Below, piece by piece: positions 10,736 through 20,623 of a stretch of DNA of 64,000 nucleotides. Below the pieces are notes generated by a model that made no database searches, was not told where the DNA came from, and saw only the letters and a program-made list of their open reading frames with translations. This stretch comes from Macrostomum hystrix. Lineage: Eukaryota > Platyhelminthes > Macrostomidae. Within the stretch, counting starts at the first letter, position 1. Each line of letters begins with the position of its first letter. Location of the stretch: NCBI GenBank assembly GCA_950097015.1, contig CATNEN010000039.1, positions 16,400,501 through 16,464,500 on the forward strand, given 5' to 3'. The translations under genes and the position numbers were made by a program.

Positions 10736-11145
10736 CGTCATGCCAGCTCTGCCAATCGTCCCTGTCAAGCCACCTGCGCGCCAGTCAGTCGTCCCTGCCA
10801 TGCCACCTGCGCCAGTCGTCCCTGCCATGCCACCTGCGCCAGTCGTCCCTGCCATGCCACCTGCGCCAGTCGTCCCTGCCATGCCACCTGCGCCAGTCGT
10901 CCCTGCCATGCCACCTGCGCCAGTCGTCCCTGCCATGCCACCTGCGCCAGTCGTCCCTGCCATGCCACCTGCGCCAGTCGTCCCTGCCATGCCACCTGCG
11001 CCAGTCGTCCCTGCCATGCCACCTGCGCCAGTCGTCCCTGCCATGCCACCTGCGCCAGTCGTCCCTGACATGCCACCTGCACCAGTCGTCCCTGCCATGC
11101 CACCTGCGCCAGTCGTCCCTGCCATGCCACCTGCGCCAGTCTGCA
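10736..11145. repeat. 27-bp minisatellite, unit A
   Basis: Thirteen clean units of 27 bp (core CGTCCCTGCCATGCCACCTG), plus degenerate ones at the left. Being in register with codons, the array is open as VVPAMPPAP, as HLRQSSLPC and, on the other strand, as GAGGMAGTT repeats. B has 15 units. A single variant unit (GACATG for GCCATG) sits third from the right end in both, so growth happened to its left. Confidence 0.95.
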
Positions 11146-11527
11146 TTAGCTTGAGGACAAAAGCGTAGGCTGGGAGGCTCCAGAGAGTCATCCAGGTATA
11201 CCTAAAGTAGTCAATTTTAGAAAATATCTTTTAGAGACAAAATTAAAACGGATTGTTGGCCAGACTGACTAGACTGACATGGATATTTCTACGGGGTTTT
11301 TGTAGGGGTTGAAGCCTGCAGGTCGGGGTTGATTCCAGACTTTACTGGTTCAATTTGTGTCCTTTAGCAAGACACTTGACAGCTCTATATTGCTTCATTT
11401 TACCCAGCTGTAAAATGGTGACCAACTTTGGCTGGGGTTAATAAAGTTAGGCGCGGCGTGCTGCTGCTACCCAGATACTTTTGTCTGTCTATAAATATAC
11501 ATCTCTACATGTGGCATATATCGTAAA

Positions 11528-11740
11528 TCAAAAATGTGCTTTCCATCTCAGCTGGAGGACTTCAGCTGCGTAGACTCTGCCTGCATATTTGGCCGTGCAG
11601 CGCCACCTCTCTTCACTGTCTCTTGACAGTGACAACTCAGGTACTGTTAGATTTTTCAACTCACATGGACGTTCAACTAATTCGCTCGCCTTCACTTCGA
11701 CAACCTGCCTGTCCTCTTCAAATAAAACTAGGAACTTCAT
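11528..11740 (-). CDS. Possible N-terminal exon, Tudor-like/BEN-associated type, unit A
   Basis: The 70-residue minus-strand ORF opens MKFLVLFEEDRQVVEVKAS and closes with ERWRCTAKYAGRVYAAEVLQL. This pattern of a short beta-rich unit (self-describing 'vrFeeD...v...' then '...W.a.Y.GR.YaAeVl') resembles N-terminal domains seen in some BEN-domain and transposon-derived animal proteins. No continuing exon was identified. The ORF is unchanged in length and sequence in B (35399-35611). Family assignment is tentative. The flanking 11146-11527 shows no other feature. Confidence 0.35.
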   Translation of the reverse strand: MKFLVLFEEDRQVVEVKASELVERPCELKNLTVPELSLSRDSEERWRCTAKYAGRVYAAEVLQLRWKAHF

Positions 11741-11850
11741 GACTGCAGAAAGTACTTCAAAATTTTGAAATTTTTAGAACGACAGGAGGTTAGGGGAGCG
11801 TGAAGATACGCTAAAGCTTTAGTTATATGTCAGATCAAACTGCACGGCCT

Positions 11851-12024
11851 AGACAGTCGGAAGACATCGCGCGCCCATTGGTTAGTTTTGAAAAATCCTC
11901 TAACCCACTAACCGATAGCTATCAATTGTGCCATTTATGCCGACTATGGAAAATGGAGTCAGTTTGTTTTGGGGAAATCTTTGTATTGTAGCTATTGAAA
12001 GTGCGTTGAAAGTGAAAGACTAAG
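11851..12024. repeat. 174-bp dispersed repeat, copy 1, unit A
   Basis: Starts AGACAGTCGGAAGACATCGC and ends GAAAGTGAAAGACTAAG. It recurs, apparently base for base, at 16414-16587 in the same unit and at 35722 and 41750 in B. It contains ATTGG (an inverted CCAAT). Nature unknown: solo-LTR, SINE-like or regulatory module are all possible. Confidence 0.85.
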
Positions 12025-12095
12025 ACTACGACTAATACTAAGACTGAGACTGAGACTAAGACTGAGACTAGGACTAAGACTAAGATTAAAGACAG
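12018..12095. repeat. GACTAA/GACTGA hexamer repeat
   Basis: A run of six-base units (GACTAA, GACTGA, GACTAC) directly follows the 174-bp repeat in A and in B (35889-35966) but not after the second copies at 16.4 and 41.8 kb. Confidence 0.85.
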
Positions 12096-12528
12096 TACAG
12101 AAAGTAATAAACATTTACAGCATGTCCTCTAGGAATGTTAGAAGACTGACAAGCAGGAGTTTGATGGCCGTGTTTAGAGAAGAAGAGAGGCCCAGAAGTG
12201 TCCAGATTGGAGGGCAGTCGGCTAGTCAAGGCGATGGAGACTGAAGAAGATTTTAGTAGGGTAGAATTTGACGACTTCTACCTTCTACTATTACTATAAC
12301 AGGAAAGTTTTGTCTTCCTGTTACCTTCTGCCACAGCAACAGAGAGATAAACGCTCCACGGGCCAGAGGCCCGTTTCTGTGTGGACTCCGGAGTCACATG
12401 AAAAGCGGCAGCGAAGCTCTGCCTCTCGCTTCCAGTGTATTTAAATTCAAGCAGCGCGCACAACAGAGGCAGAATGGGGAGAGAGGGAGAAACGCTGGGA
12501 GATTGCTAACACAGGGGCAGCTGTTTCT

Positions 12529-13264
12529 TTGTCCCACACGCACACGCTCCCCAGCGAACGCTTGCCGAACTTCTTCCTCACATTCCTGGGCCGTATCGAT
12601 CCACGGACGCCTCGTCGTGTACGCGAATCATGTGAGCCATGCAAATACAATGTTCTGAAGCGTATTTGCAAGGCTTACAATTACTGCTATTCCACGGAAA
12701 GGCATGCTAATCTATCGGATTCAGCGAAAAGCTGCATCGAGGTATTCGTCGAACAGATGTCAACAATGAACAGATTTGGCCAACAATGAATTAGCTACAA
12801 CATTCATGCACTTCTTCATCTCGACCAGTTTGTTAGAAGGCTAGGTAACTTACATAATTTCAGTACATTTCCATTCGAAAGCTATCTGGGAGCCATCAAG
12901 AGAAGGGTCAAAGTGGACCAGGCATGTCGCTGCTCATTCAGTTTGTCAAGCACTACAAGTACGAAATATGTACCCCAGCCAGCCAGCAGAAACAACTATA
13001 GAATTCAGCACGAAGAAGGGTGACAATTGCTGCTTCGTTGGGACGACATGCATTCATATTGATGAAGTTAAACCGGATGGCACAGTAAGTGGCAGAGTGC
13101 TCCAGGAATTCGACAGTCCCTACAACTATCCTTTCGACTCCCTGGCACTTGGGATTGGAGTTTACCGCTTAACATCCGAAATCGCAACTGGCCGTCCGGA
13201 GCAAAAATGTTGGCTGCTTCCGAAAGCTCTTACAGTGGCCCAAAATGACGACTTTTTTGCGTGA
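12529..13264 (+). pseudogene. CACTA-like transposase C-terminal remnant, unit A
   Basis: Frame 1 from about 12529 reaches TGA 12787-12789, then continues in the same frame with SYNIHALLHL, GNLHNFSTFPFESYLGAI and KRRVK. This is the pattern of the C-terminal region of CACTA/EnSpm-type and related transposase-domain proteins (DUF4218-like). A frame change near 12965-13015 leads into the 98-codon segment 12968-13264 (DNCCFVGTTCIHIDEVKPDG). The catalytic part is missing. The nonsense codon and frameshift are both present in B (36400-37135). The preceding stretch to 12095 has only overlapping short ORFs. Confidence 0.6.
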
Positions 13265-13630
13265 TTCCGCTAACGGGACAGGAAAGTTAGGCTTCGCTTA
13301 TCCCCTTCTGTGAGTGCAACATTTTCATAAACTTTCTTATCCACTCTATAAACTACTCAAAACTTGGATTTGGGGTTTTCGCTTCCCATATTCGCTTGCA
13401 ACGCAGACGAGCGGACCAGGGACCACAGACGGAGATAAGCTGAAGCGCATTGTGTCTGGTGTGCAATAAGAAATAGGTTTTCTTGTTTACCCTTGAAATG
13501 CATACAGCATAACTTTGACTTGACTTGCATCTGCGGTGTGGCAAGGTGGCAACTTAAAATCCACTATTCTATGGAAATTCGAAGCAGCTAGACAAGTGTC
13601 CAGGTAGCTGTTATTTGCCAACTCAACTAG

Positions 13631-13930
13631 CCAGGATCTATGCCATTTGTCATGGCTAAGGTGTTATTGTACATACACAATTTATACTGTTCATAGAACA
13701 GTGCATGTATATACAATTTCTTTCAGCATCTTCGCATCTTAAAATCGAACAGAAAACACCAAAATTTACTGCCAGGATCTATGTCATTTGTCAGGCCTAA
13801 GCTATAATTATTATCTAATATATATAAGACATACAATTTATCCTGTTTATACAATTGTGTTTATCTACATAAAATTTCCTTCAGCATCATTGCATCTGAA
13901 AATAAATGGAAAAAACACAAAAATGCTATT
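13631..13930. repeat. Two diverged tandem copies of about 145 bp, unit A
   Basis: The segment beginning CCAGGATCTATGCCATTTGT (13631) is repeated from about 13772 as CCAGGATCTATGTCATTTGT. Both run through TTCAGCATC...GCATCT...AAAACACCAAAAT-like endings. They immediately precede the 19-bp array. Seen in B at about 37502-37801. Confidence 0.7.
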
Positions 13931-13937
13931 TACATAC

Positions 13938-14390
13938 CCGCACATCTTGCACATGCCCGCACATCTTGCACATGCCCGCACATCTTGCACATGCCCGCAC
14001 ATCTTGCACATGCCCGCACATCTTGCACATGCCCGCACATCTTGCACATACCCGCACATCTTGCACATGCCCGCACATCTTGCACATACCCGCACATCTT
14101 GCACATGCCCGCACATCTTGCACATGCCCGCACATCTTGCACATGCCCGCACATCTTGCACATACCCGCACATCTTGCACATGCCCGCACATCTTGCACA
14201 TACCCGCACATCTTGCACATGCCCGCACATCTTGCACATGCCCGCACATGTTGCACATGCCCGCACATCTTGCACATGCCCGCACATCTTGCACATGCCC
14301 GCATATCTTGCACATGCCCGCACATCTTGCACATGCCCGCACATGTTGCACATGCCCGCACATCTTGCACATGCCCGCACATCTTGCACA
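13938..14390. repeat. 19-bp minisatellite CCCGCACATCTTGCACATG, unit A
   Basis: About 24 copies, with a binary variant (CATGCCC or CATACCC) and rare CATGTT or CATATC units. Since 19 is not a multiple of three, all three frames of a strand cycle through the same 19-residue word, and both strands are nearly stop-free, giving artefactual ORFs of 150-208 codons. B has about 54 copies. Confidence 0.96.
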
Positions 14391-14727
14391 TCACTTCAAA
14401 GTTGCTTACTGTAGGCGCACAAACGTCACACAGATTTCATCATGTTGCACTGCTACGTACGTATGTTGTATACAGACTGAACACATGCGCGATAGAGGCT
14501 TCATTTCAATTTAAAACTTGTTCTTTTACGAATACAAACCATTAAATTAATGTCTATAACTGTATACAGACTTAAACAGTGACTAAGCATGCCAAACTTA
14601 ACAAACCCAATGTGAAACTAAATAATCAAATGCTTTCACTGTCAATTACTTTCTTCGATCTCTTTCTGACTTGCTCATGCCAGTTTAAAGAAATGACTTC
14701 CCTGTACACCTGCTCACTGCTCACTAC

Positions 14728-15540
14728 CTCACTTCCTGTCACCCTACTGCATCTCACTACCACACTTCCTGTCACTCTACTGCAGCTCACTACCACACTT
14801 CCTCTCACTCTACTGCAGCTCACTACCACACTTCCTCTCACTCTACTGCAGCTCACTACCACACTTCCCCTCACTCTACTGCATCTCACTACCCCACTTC
14901 CCCTCACTCTACTGCATCTCACTACCCCACTTCCTGTCACCCCTACTGCATCTCACTACCACACTTCCTCTCACTCTACTGCATCTCACTACCACACTTC
15001 CTCTCACTCTACTGCAGCTCACTACCACACTTCCTCTCACTCTACTGCATCTCACTACCACACTTCCTCTCACTCTACTGCAGCTCACTACCACACTTCC
15101 TCTCACTCTACTGCAGCTCACTACCACACTTCCTCTCACTCTACTGCAGCTCACTACCACACTTCCTCTCACTCTACTGCAGCTCACTACCACACTTCCT
15201 CTCACTCTACTGCAGCTCACTACCACACTTCCTGTCACCCCTACTGCATCTCACTACCACACTTCCTCTCACTCTACTGCATCTCACTACCACACTTCCT
15301 CTCACTCTACTGCATCTCACTACCACACTTCCTCTCACTCTACTGCAGCTCACTACCACACTTCCTCTCACTCTACTGCATCTCACTACCACACTTCCTC
15401 TCACTCTACTGCATCTCACTACCACACTTCCTCTCACTCTACTGCAGCTCACTACCACACTTCCTCTCACTCTACTGCAGCTCACTACCACACTTCCTGT
15501 CACCCCTACTGCATCTCACTACCACACTTCCTCTCACCCT
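14728..15540. repeat. 33-bp minisatellite, unit A
   Basis: About 25 copies of a 33-bp unit (core CTCACTACCACACTTCCTCT), each with CAG or CAT at one position. Three units read CCTGTCACCCCT, adding one base and shifting frame, so the long ORF at 14579-15625 moves through three peptide repeats. B has about twice as many copies. Degenerate CTCCCTCTCACCCTACTG units follow to 15615. Confidence 0.96.
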
Positions 15541-15545
15541 ACTGA

Positions 15546-16413
15546 TCTCCCTCTCACCCTACTGCTCTCCCTCAAACCCTACTGCTCTTCCTCTCACCCT
15601 ACTAATCTCCCTCCCAGTTGATTGAAGCCCATAGTTACCGAAACTTCATATAAGTATTTTTGCATAGCGACTGATTCGCTATAGTTAACGGGCGGTGCCA
15701 AACGCAGGATTTGAGACGTGCGAAAGTGAGCCGCCACAGTCCGTTCTTTATCCTTTCCATTGTCCTTCCATTGCCTTGGCATTTTCCATGACAAATTCTA
15801 CCACTAAGCTTCTAAGGTGCGATTGGGGATCAGACACGTGCAAAACACGTGTGCAAAACATCGAATACGAATGTCAAGCTGCTGGCTGCAGAGCTGTTCA
15901 GTCCATGGACTGAGTTGCGCCATGCTGACCCCAATTCACCCCAGCAACTCCTGGTACAGCTGGGTGTTTTTTACTAATTATTAAACATTAAGCAGCCATT
16001 TTTTAAACATTGGCTAGCTATTACACTAAGTTGTCATGCAGACTCGTGTAGTTGCAGTCTACATGTACAGGTGTCATTCTTTACATGTAACTTCACATGC
16101 ACATTTCCATGCAGGCCTCTTGGATAGGAGGAGTTGAGCAATATACTCGTATATATTCCTTCTTTCGGAAGGAATGAGCTATAGAATATGACTGGAACAC
16201 TATCATATCGGTTCTACTAATAGTAGCATATGGCGAATTAATCCTCCTCCAAATATTTTCGCAAACGAAAAAAATTAAGAAAATTTAGTAGAGAATTTCG
16301 AAAAAAAAATGCTAATTATTGTGCCATACTTCAGAGCAATTAGACATGTTAAAGGTGAAATAATTTTTCTGCAACCACAAGTCACGAGTACTACACGAAA
16401 AGAAAAAAAACCG
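15546..16413. other. Spacer, no recognised gene
   Basis: Holds a 72-codon ORF at 15695-15913 (repeated at 41028-41246) and an imperfect hairpin near 16160-16180 (ATTCCTTCTTTCGGAAGGAAT). Nothing else recognised. Confidence 0.4.
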
Positions 16414-16587
16414 AGACAGTCGGAAGACATCGCGCGCCCATTGGTTAGTTTTGAAAAATCCTCTAACCCACTAACCGATAGCTATCAATTGTGCCATTTA
16501 TGCCGACTATGGAAAATGGAGTCAGTTTGTTTTGGGGAAATCTTTGTATTGTAGCTATTGAAAGTGCGTTGAAAGTGAAAGACTAAG
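16414..16587. repeat. 174-bp dispersed repeat, copy 2, unit A
   Basis: Same 174 bases as 11851-12024, 4.5 kb away, in the same orientation but in different flanking sequence. The flank shows AAAAGAAAAAAAACCG on the left and TTTTCCAGGC on the right, with no obvious target-site duplication. Confidence 0.85.
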
Positions 16588-16716
16588 TTTTCCAGGCATT
16601 CTCGAAAAAATCAATTACACTCACGCACGCACGAATACAGCGCAAAATTAGTTTATAGATGAGTATGACTATGAGTATGCTTACTTGTATAAAACATCAA
16701 TAAAATTTATTAATTA

Positions 16717-17266
16717 ATGAGAACTACCAACTACCAAATGAGATGGCTGCGGAGCTGGTTAACCAACAGGCTGGCGCAAGTGCGATACGAAGGTAAATTG
16801 AGCAAGGTTGTCCGTATGAAGCAGGGTTTGCCACAATGCTCAGTGTTATCGCCGGTGCTGTTTTTGATCTTCATTGATCTGCAGCAAAGAGGAGGAGGCG
16901 GTAAAAAAGGTGGAGAAGGCGGTGAAGCTGGTGGAGGAGTGGAGCAGCAGGTGGCTAATGCCGGTCTCTGCAGGGAAATACACGTTGACGCTGTTCAGCC
17001 TTGGCAGGAAAAGCAGGATAGAAGGGAGCCGGATGGTTAAGATCGGAGACACTCCAATGAAATGGTGCCAAAACCCGAAGTTCCTAGGGTTAACTTATGA
17101 TAAAACGCTAAGGTTTGACAAGCACGTGCAAGAGATTCTGGCGTCCTGCAAGAACCGGATACAATTGCTCAGAAGACTAGCAGGCAGCGACTGGGGCTGG
17201 CCGAGTAACATCCTCAGGCAAACGTACACTGCGTTAAAAGCCTCAAAGATCATTTATGGGGCCTAG
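16717..17266 (+). pseudogene. Non-LTR retrotransposon RT fragment lacking motif C, unit A
   Basis: Frame 1 (16717) gives LRSWLTNRLAQV and motif B (MKQGLPQCSVLSPVLF), ending in FIDL. Frame 2 from about 16874 continues EKAVKLVEEWSSRW...KFLGLTYDKTLRFDKHV...LRRLAGSDWGW, the post-catalytic part of jockey-type RT. The YxDD motif that should lie between is gone, so a deletion plus frame change joins the parts. The sequence ends at a stop after KIIYGA. Same structure in B. Confidence 0.82.
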
Positions 17267-17780
17267 CGAGAACCCCAAGGAAGCTCTGAGGCATTGGGAG
17301 TGGTGAAGAAGGTGTAAAAAGAAGCAAGAATGTTGACGACATCAGAAACAATAGCAGCAGCAGCAACAACAACAACCCTATCAGCATCCATTACAGAAAC
17401 AGCAGCAGCAGCAGCAACAGAATTCACTGCAACGTTAGCCAAAGCCACCTTTGCGGCCTCGAGTAAACGATTCAAATTTTGGTTCTCATGGCTATCGATC
17501 GTCCCAAATATCGATTCCCAGGACTAAAATCTCTAAGCTACACGCTTAATAAACTTATACACTGTTGTTAAAATTGTACAAGCCGAAAGTAATGCTGCTG
17601 GAACAAGCCACAAGCCAGATAAAGAATCGTTCTTCAAAGGTATCCAATATCTGTCAATATTGTTTACCGTAGCACCCTGTACAAATGCACAAATACAAAA
17701 TTATGTGAAAAGCGTGTTAATCGTATTGTGAAATATTCGTAACATTTCAAGACAAACAGACAAGTTCTTCCTGAAGGTTC
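17267..17780. other. Spacer with CAG/CAA-rich tract
   Basis: AGCAGC/AACAAC trinucleotide-rich stretch at about 17346-17425 and otherwise unrecognised sequence. Confidence 0.45.
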
Positions 17781-18022
17781 TCCGCCGATTTTAAAGACCC
17801 GCGGGTGGTCGCGCAGCTCGCGGACGGGCTCTGGCCAAGCCGCGCCCAGCCCTTGGCAGCCGCCTGGATTGCGCACGACCAGCCAGTAGTTGCCGCCGCA
17901 GCTCGGCAGGCCACGGCAGCCGGTCCGGCCCGCGCCCAGCCACAGCAGCACCAGCCCGGTAGGCGGTCCGGTCTGTTTTTTTTCCACCGGAAGTTCGGCT
18001 CCAAGTCCCGGCGTTGTGAACC
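17781..18022 (+). pseudogene. gag: Ty3/Gypsy gag C-terminal fragment, unit A
   Basis: Plus strand: SADFKDPRVVAQLADGLWPS, an Ala/Gln/Pro-rich linker, and the C-terminal hallmark FFFHRKFGSKSRRCEP, in one open frame. It overlaps in content the end of the gag fragment at 9316 and continues beyond it, so both derive from related elements. No start, no pol. Confidence 0.75.
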
Positions 18023-18109
18023 AACACGAAATTTTTGTATATTGCAAATTAGTCAGTTCTCAGTTTCCACGCGGCTCGAAATAGATCGAAGCCTTTTAAT
18101 TGTCTCAAA

Positions 18110-18239
18110 ATGATATTTCTGATCATGGAAACACTGTGCGATCCAAACGAATGCCAGTGAGCTTCGACCTGCTGCCAGATAGGCTATAGGATATTCTGAA
18201 AACACACTGGACGCTCGGCAGCGCGGAATTTAGAAACTA
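18110..18239 (+). pseudogene. 5' fragment of a BIR gene cut by a Ly6 module
   Basis: Matches the first 130 bp of the BIR gene at 21870, including its 5' flank (from about 18030). It carries the same one-base loss as unit B (GATCCAAACGAATGCC) that closes the first ATG frame, plus a further stop (CTATAGG). Homology ends at GAATTTAGAAACTA, and Ly6 module sequence (TCTAATAGTACAACAC) starts within 15 bp. Confidence 0.85.
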
Positions 18240-18574
18240 GAAATATATCTAATAGTACAACACAAAAGTTCATCTCAGAAAAGTCGTGCATGAAAAACGC
18301 AAAGTAGAGCTGAAATTTGCCATAGACAAAAGGCGGGCACCCCTGTGTCAGCCAGCACTGCCATAGACCGAGCCGGCTCGGACCTGTACTTTCTGCAGCA
18401 TATTGAAGGGGCAGCGGCCCGAAACGAAGAATCAAATCCAACAACTGACAACACTCGACTAAGCATTCTGGCCGATTCTACTCAGCCGTTGCAAACCTGA
18501 TCAGCAATTCAACTGCCACCTGCCAGCTAATCGACCAAATCTAACTGGGCTATTCGGAATCGAAGCTGGCAATC

Positions 18575-19316
18575 ATGACGACTGTGAAGCTGGTTATTGT
18601 TTGCGTGTTTCTTGCACTTGGAGGCATCCAGCTGGCCGATTGTATTAAATGTATCTGGTCAAGAAATAGAAGAGTAACATTTTACGAATATAAGAATGAC
18701 GATACTGATATATATTGTACTCCTGCCAGCGTCACCAAGTGTTACGTGGAATATCAACCTAAAGGTCCAACTCATTTATTTTTTCATCCCGAAGTGGTGA
18801 GCAACCGAATGAATTAAACTAATTTAATTAGCATATCAATTCGAAATCATAAAGCAACAGTTCGCCCTATAAATTTTACCCTATGCGGAAACTTTTTAGG
18901 AACTGAAATATGGTTGCGGCGCCTGTCCTGCTGCAAACTATTGCAAAGACTGCACGGGTCATAAATGCAATAAAGCGAGTGCATTAAACTTGATCAATGA
19001 TCTAGAACGTGATCTGGTACCATGCCTTCACTACGTTAAATCGCTGCCGAATGACAATGATCCTGATCAAAGCGAAAAAGTGCAAGGTCCAACTGAAAAT
19101 TTTTGCCCTCCATCAGAAAAGTGCTTTAAAATTGTTGCTAAGAGGTCTGTACCACGAATGCATTTTAAAACCATCATCGGCTGTGAAAAACGGCTTCAAT
19201 ACATACACGAAAAAATATTGAGAAAGGACAATTTAATGTTTGAACGATACGAATGTAGACCAAACGCGGAAAAATCAGATTGTATCCCAGTTATTAGTGA
19301 AATTAGTCTCAACTAA
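18575..19316 (+). CDS. Ly6/uPAR-like protein, short form (A2)
   Basis: Exons 18575-18796 and 18900-19316, same splice sites as A1; 212 residues. Signal peptide (MTTVKLVIVCVFLALGGIQL) and both cysteine modules are kept. After SDC the protein ends IPVISEISLN, with no Thr/Pro spacer and no hydrophobic tail, so a secreted rather than GPI-linked product is predicted. The junction is the 12-mer GATTGTATCCCA, present twice 720 bp apart in A1. The module sits inside the interrupted BIR fragment. Its 5' flank from about 18252 is shared with all other Ly6 genes here. Confidence 0.75.
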
Positions 19317-19772
19317 GCTGATTCTGCAAAATATCTCTTATTACGCTTGCTGTTTTTTTCTATGTCAGCTTATTTCACTTGTCTCGCTAGAAAATTAATG
19401 AGGTCTTAAAAAGCTCGCTGCTTATTTAATGTTTAACTTAACAGACTCCTTCAGCTTTGCTACACTCTAATATTTCTAACACTAACAGATTATTCAAATG
19501 CACAAAGCCAAACACAACAGCTAATCGATGATTTTTTACGCAAACCATCCCGTTGTTGCGGCGCAACTAATGTTTTCTGCATGCGTTTTAACTTTAATTG
19601 AGCTACCTTTTAGTTGCACAGAGTATAACAATGAAATAAAATGAAAAATCATTTTTGGTTTTAGTAAATTTCACTAGCAAGTCTTGCCCCTATTCAGGGA
19701 GCAGAAAAGTTTTAAATTCCTCTAGTATATACTTTTTAGCAGCTGTATTTTCAGTTTTTTAAGCTATAATGA
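19317..19772. other. Ly6 3' flank module (A2)
   Basis: AT-rich flank, homologous to 8032-8499 but closer to 31862-32329. No gene seen. Confidence 0.7.
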
Positions 19773-20058
19773 TCCCCTAGTTGAAAATGATCCCCCAGTT
19801 GACAATGATCCCCCAGTTGACAATGATCCCCCAGTTAACAATGATCCCCCAGTTGACCATGAACCCCCAGTTGACAATGATCCCCCAGTTGACAATATTC
19901 ACCCAGTTGATGATGATCTAACCCAGTTGATGATGACTCCCCATTGATGATGATCCCCAGTTAATGATGATCACCCAGTTGACAATTATCTCCCAGTTGA
20001 CAATGATCCCCCAGTTGATGATGACCCCATTTATGATGATCCCCAGTTGACAATGTTC
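19773..20058. repeat. 18-bp minisatellite, degenerate (A2)
   Basis: Units of the AATGATCCCCCAGTTGAC type, with variant units such as GACCATGAACCC, AATATTCACCC and GATGATCTAACCC in the same order as in the B array at 32330. This marks common descent separate from the A1 array. Confidence 0.9.
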
Positions 20059-20212
20059 TCCAGCTGCTTTTGTATAAAATTGAGAAGAACAATTTAATTA
20101 AATGAATATTAGGCAAAATTATTATCATACAAACATATATCATTATGACGTTATAAGATAACAAAATCAAAATGTAGAGAATTCAGATCAATGACAAAAG
20201 AAAAATAGATTC

Positions 20213-20334
20213 AAACTCTGGTTGGCCATGATTGAAACTCTGGTTTTGCCAAGATTCAAACTCTGGTTTAGCCATGATTAAAACGCTGGTTTAGCCATGA
20301 TTCAAACTCTGGTTTACGCATGATTTAAACTCTG
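20213..20334. repeat. 23-bp minisatellite, truncated (A2)
   Basis: About five imperfect units, ending directly at the first base of the LTR at 20335. Confidence 0.85.
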
Positions 20335-20511
20335 TGTAAACTAGGTCAGAAGGCGAGACTTGCGCGAGAACCGAGAAAACACGAGGTGACTAAAGCCTCA
20401 AGTGAGCGACTTTATATTTGGCTATGTACACCAGAGAGTGTACATCGCATTGCACAATTTGCGAAGCCAACTTACGACGCGATGCGAGAATGAATCACCG
20501 CACACCTTACA
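20335..20511 (-). mobile_element. Putative Gypsy 3' LTR, 177 bp
   Basis: On the minus strand the segment begins TGTAAGGTGTGCGG and ends CTAGTTTACA, with TGTAA/TTACA terminal inversion. It is preceded by a purine-rich tract (AGGGATGGAGTGA) suited to plus-strand priming. It lies 112 bp downstream of the integrase stop. LTR status is inferred from ends and position; no partner LTR is present. Confidence 0.7.
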
Positions 20512-20623
20512 TCACTCCATCCCTAAATTGAGGACATTAAAAACAAAAAAATAAACAAATATTTTAGGCAGCTTAAAATGATGCACTACAAGCTTTATAA
20601 GAACAAAAAAAATAGTTAGCAGC

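Noticed and set aside
10691-11191. Gly-rich (GAGGMAGTT) and Pro-rich (VVPAMPPAP) ORFs on opposite strands
   Set aside because: The 27-bp minisatellite is in codon register in every frame; length varies by whole units and nothing favours one reading.
14579-15625. Long ORFs of 348 (A) and 644 (B) codons
   Set aside because: They lie almost wholly in the 33-bp minisatellite and change frame with its one-base variants, so they are repeat artefacts.
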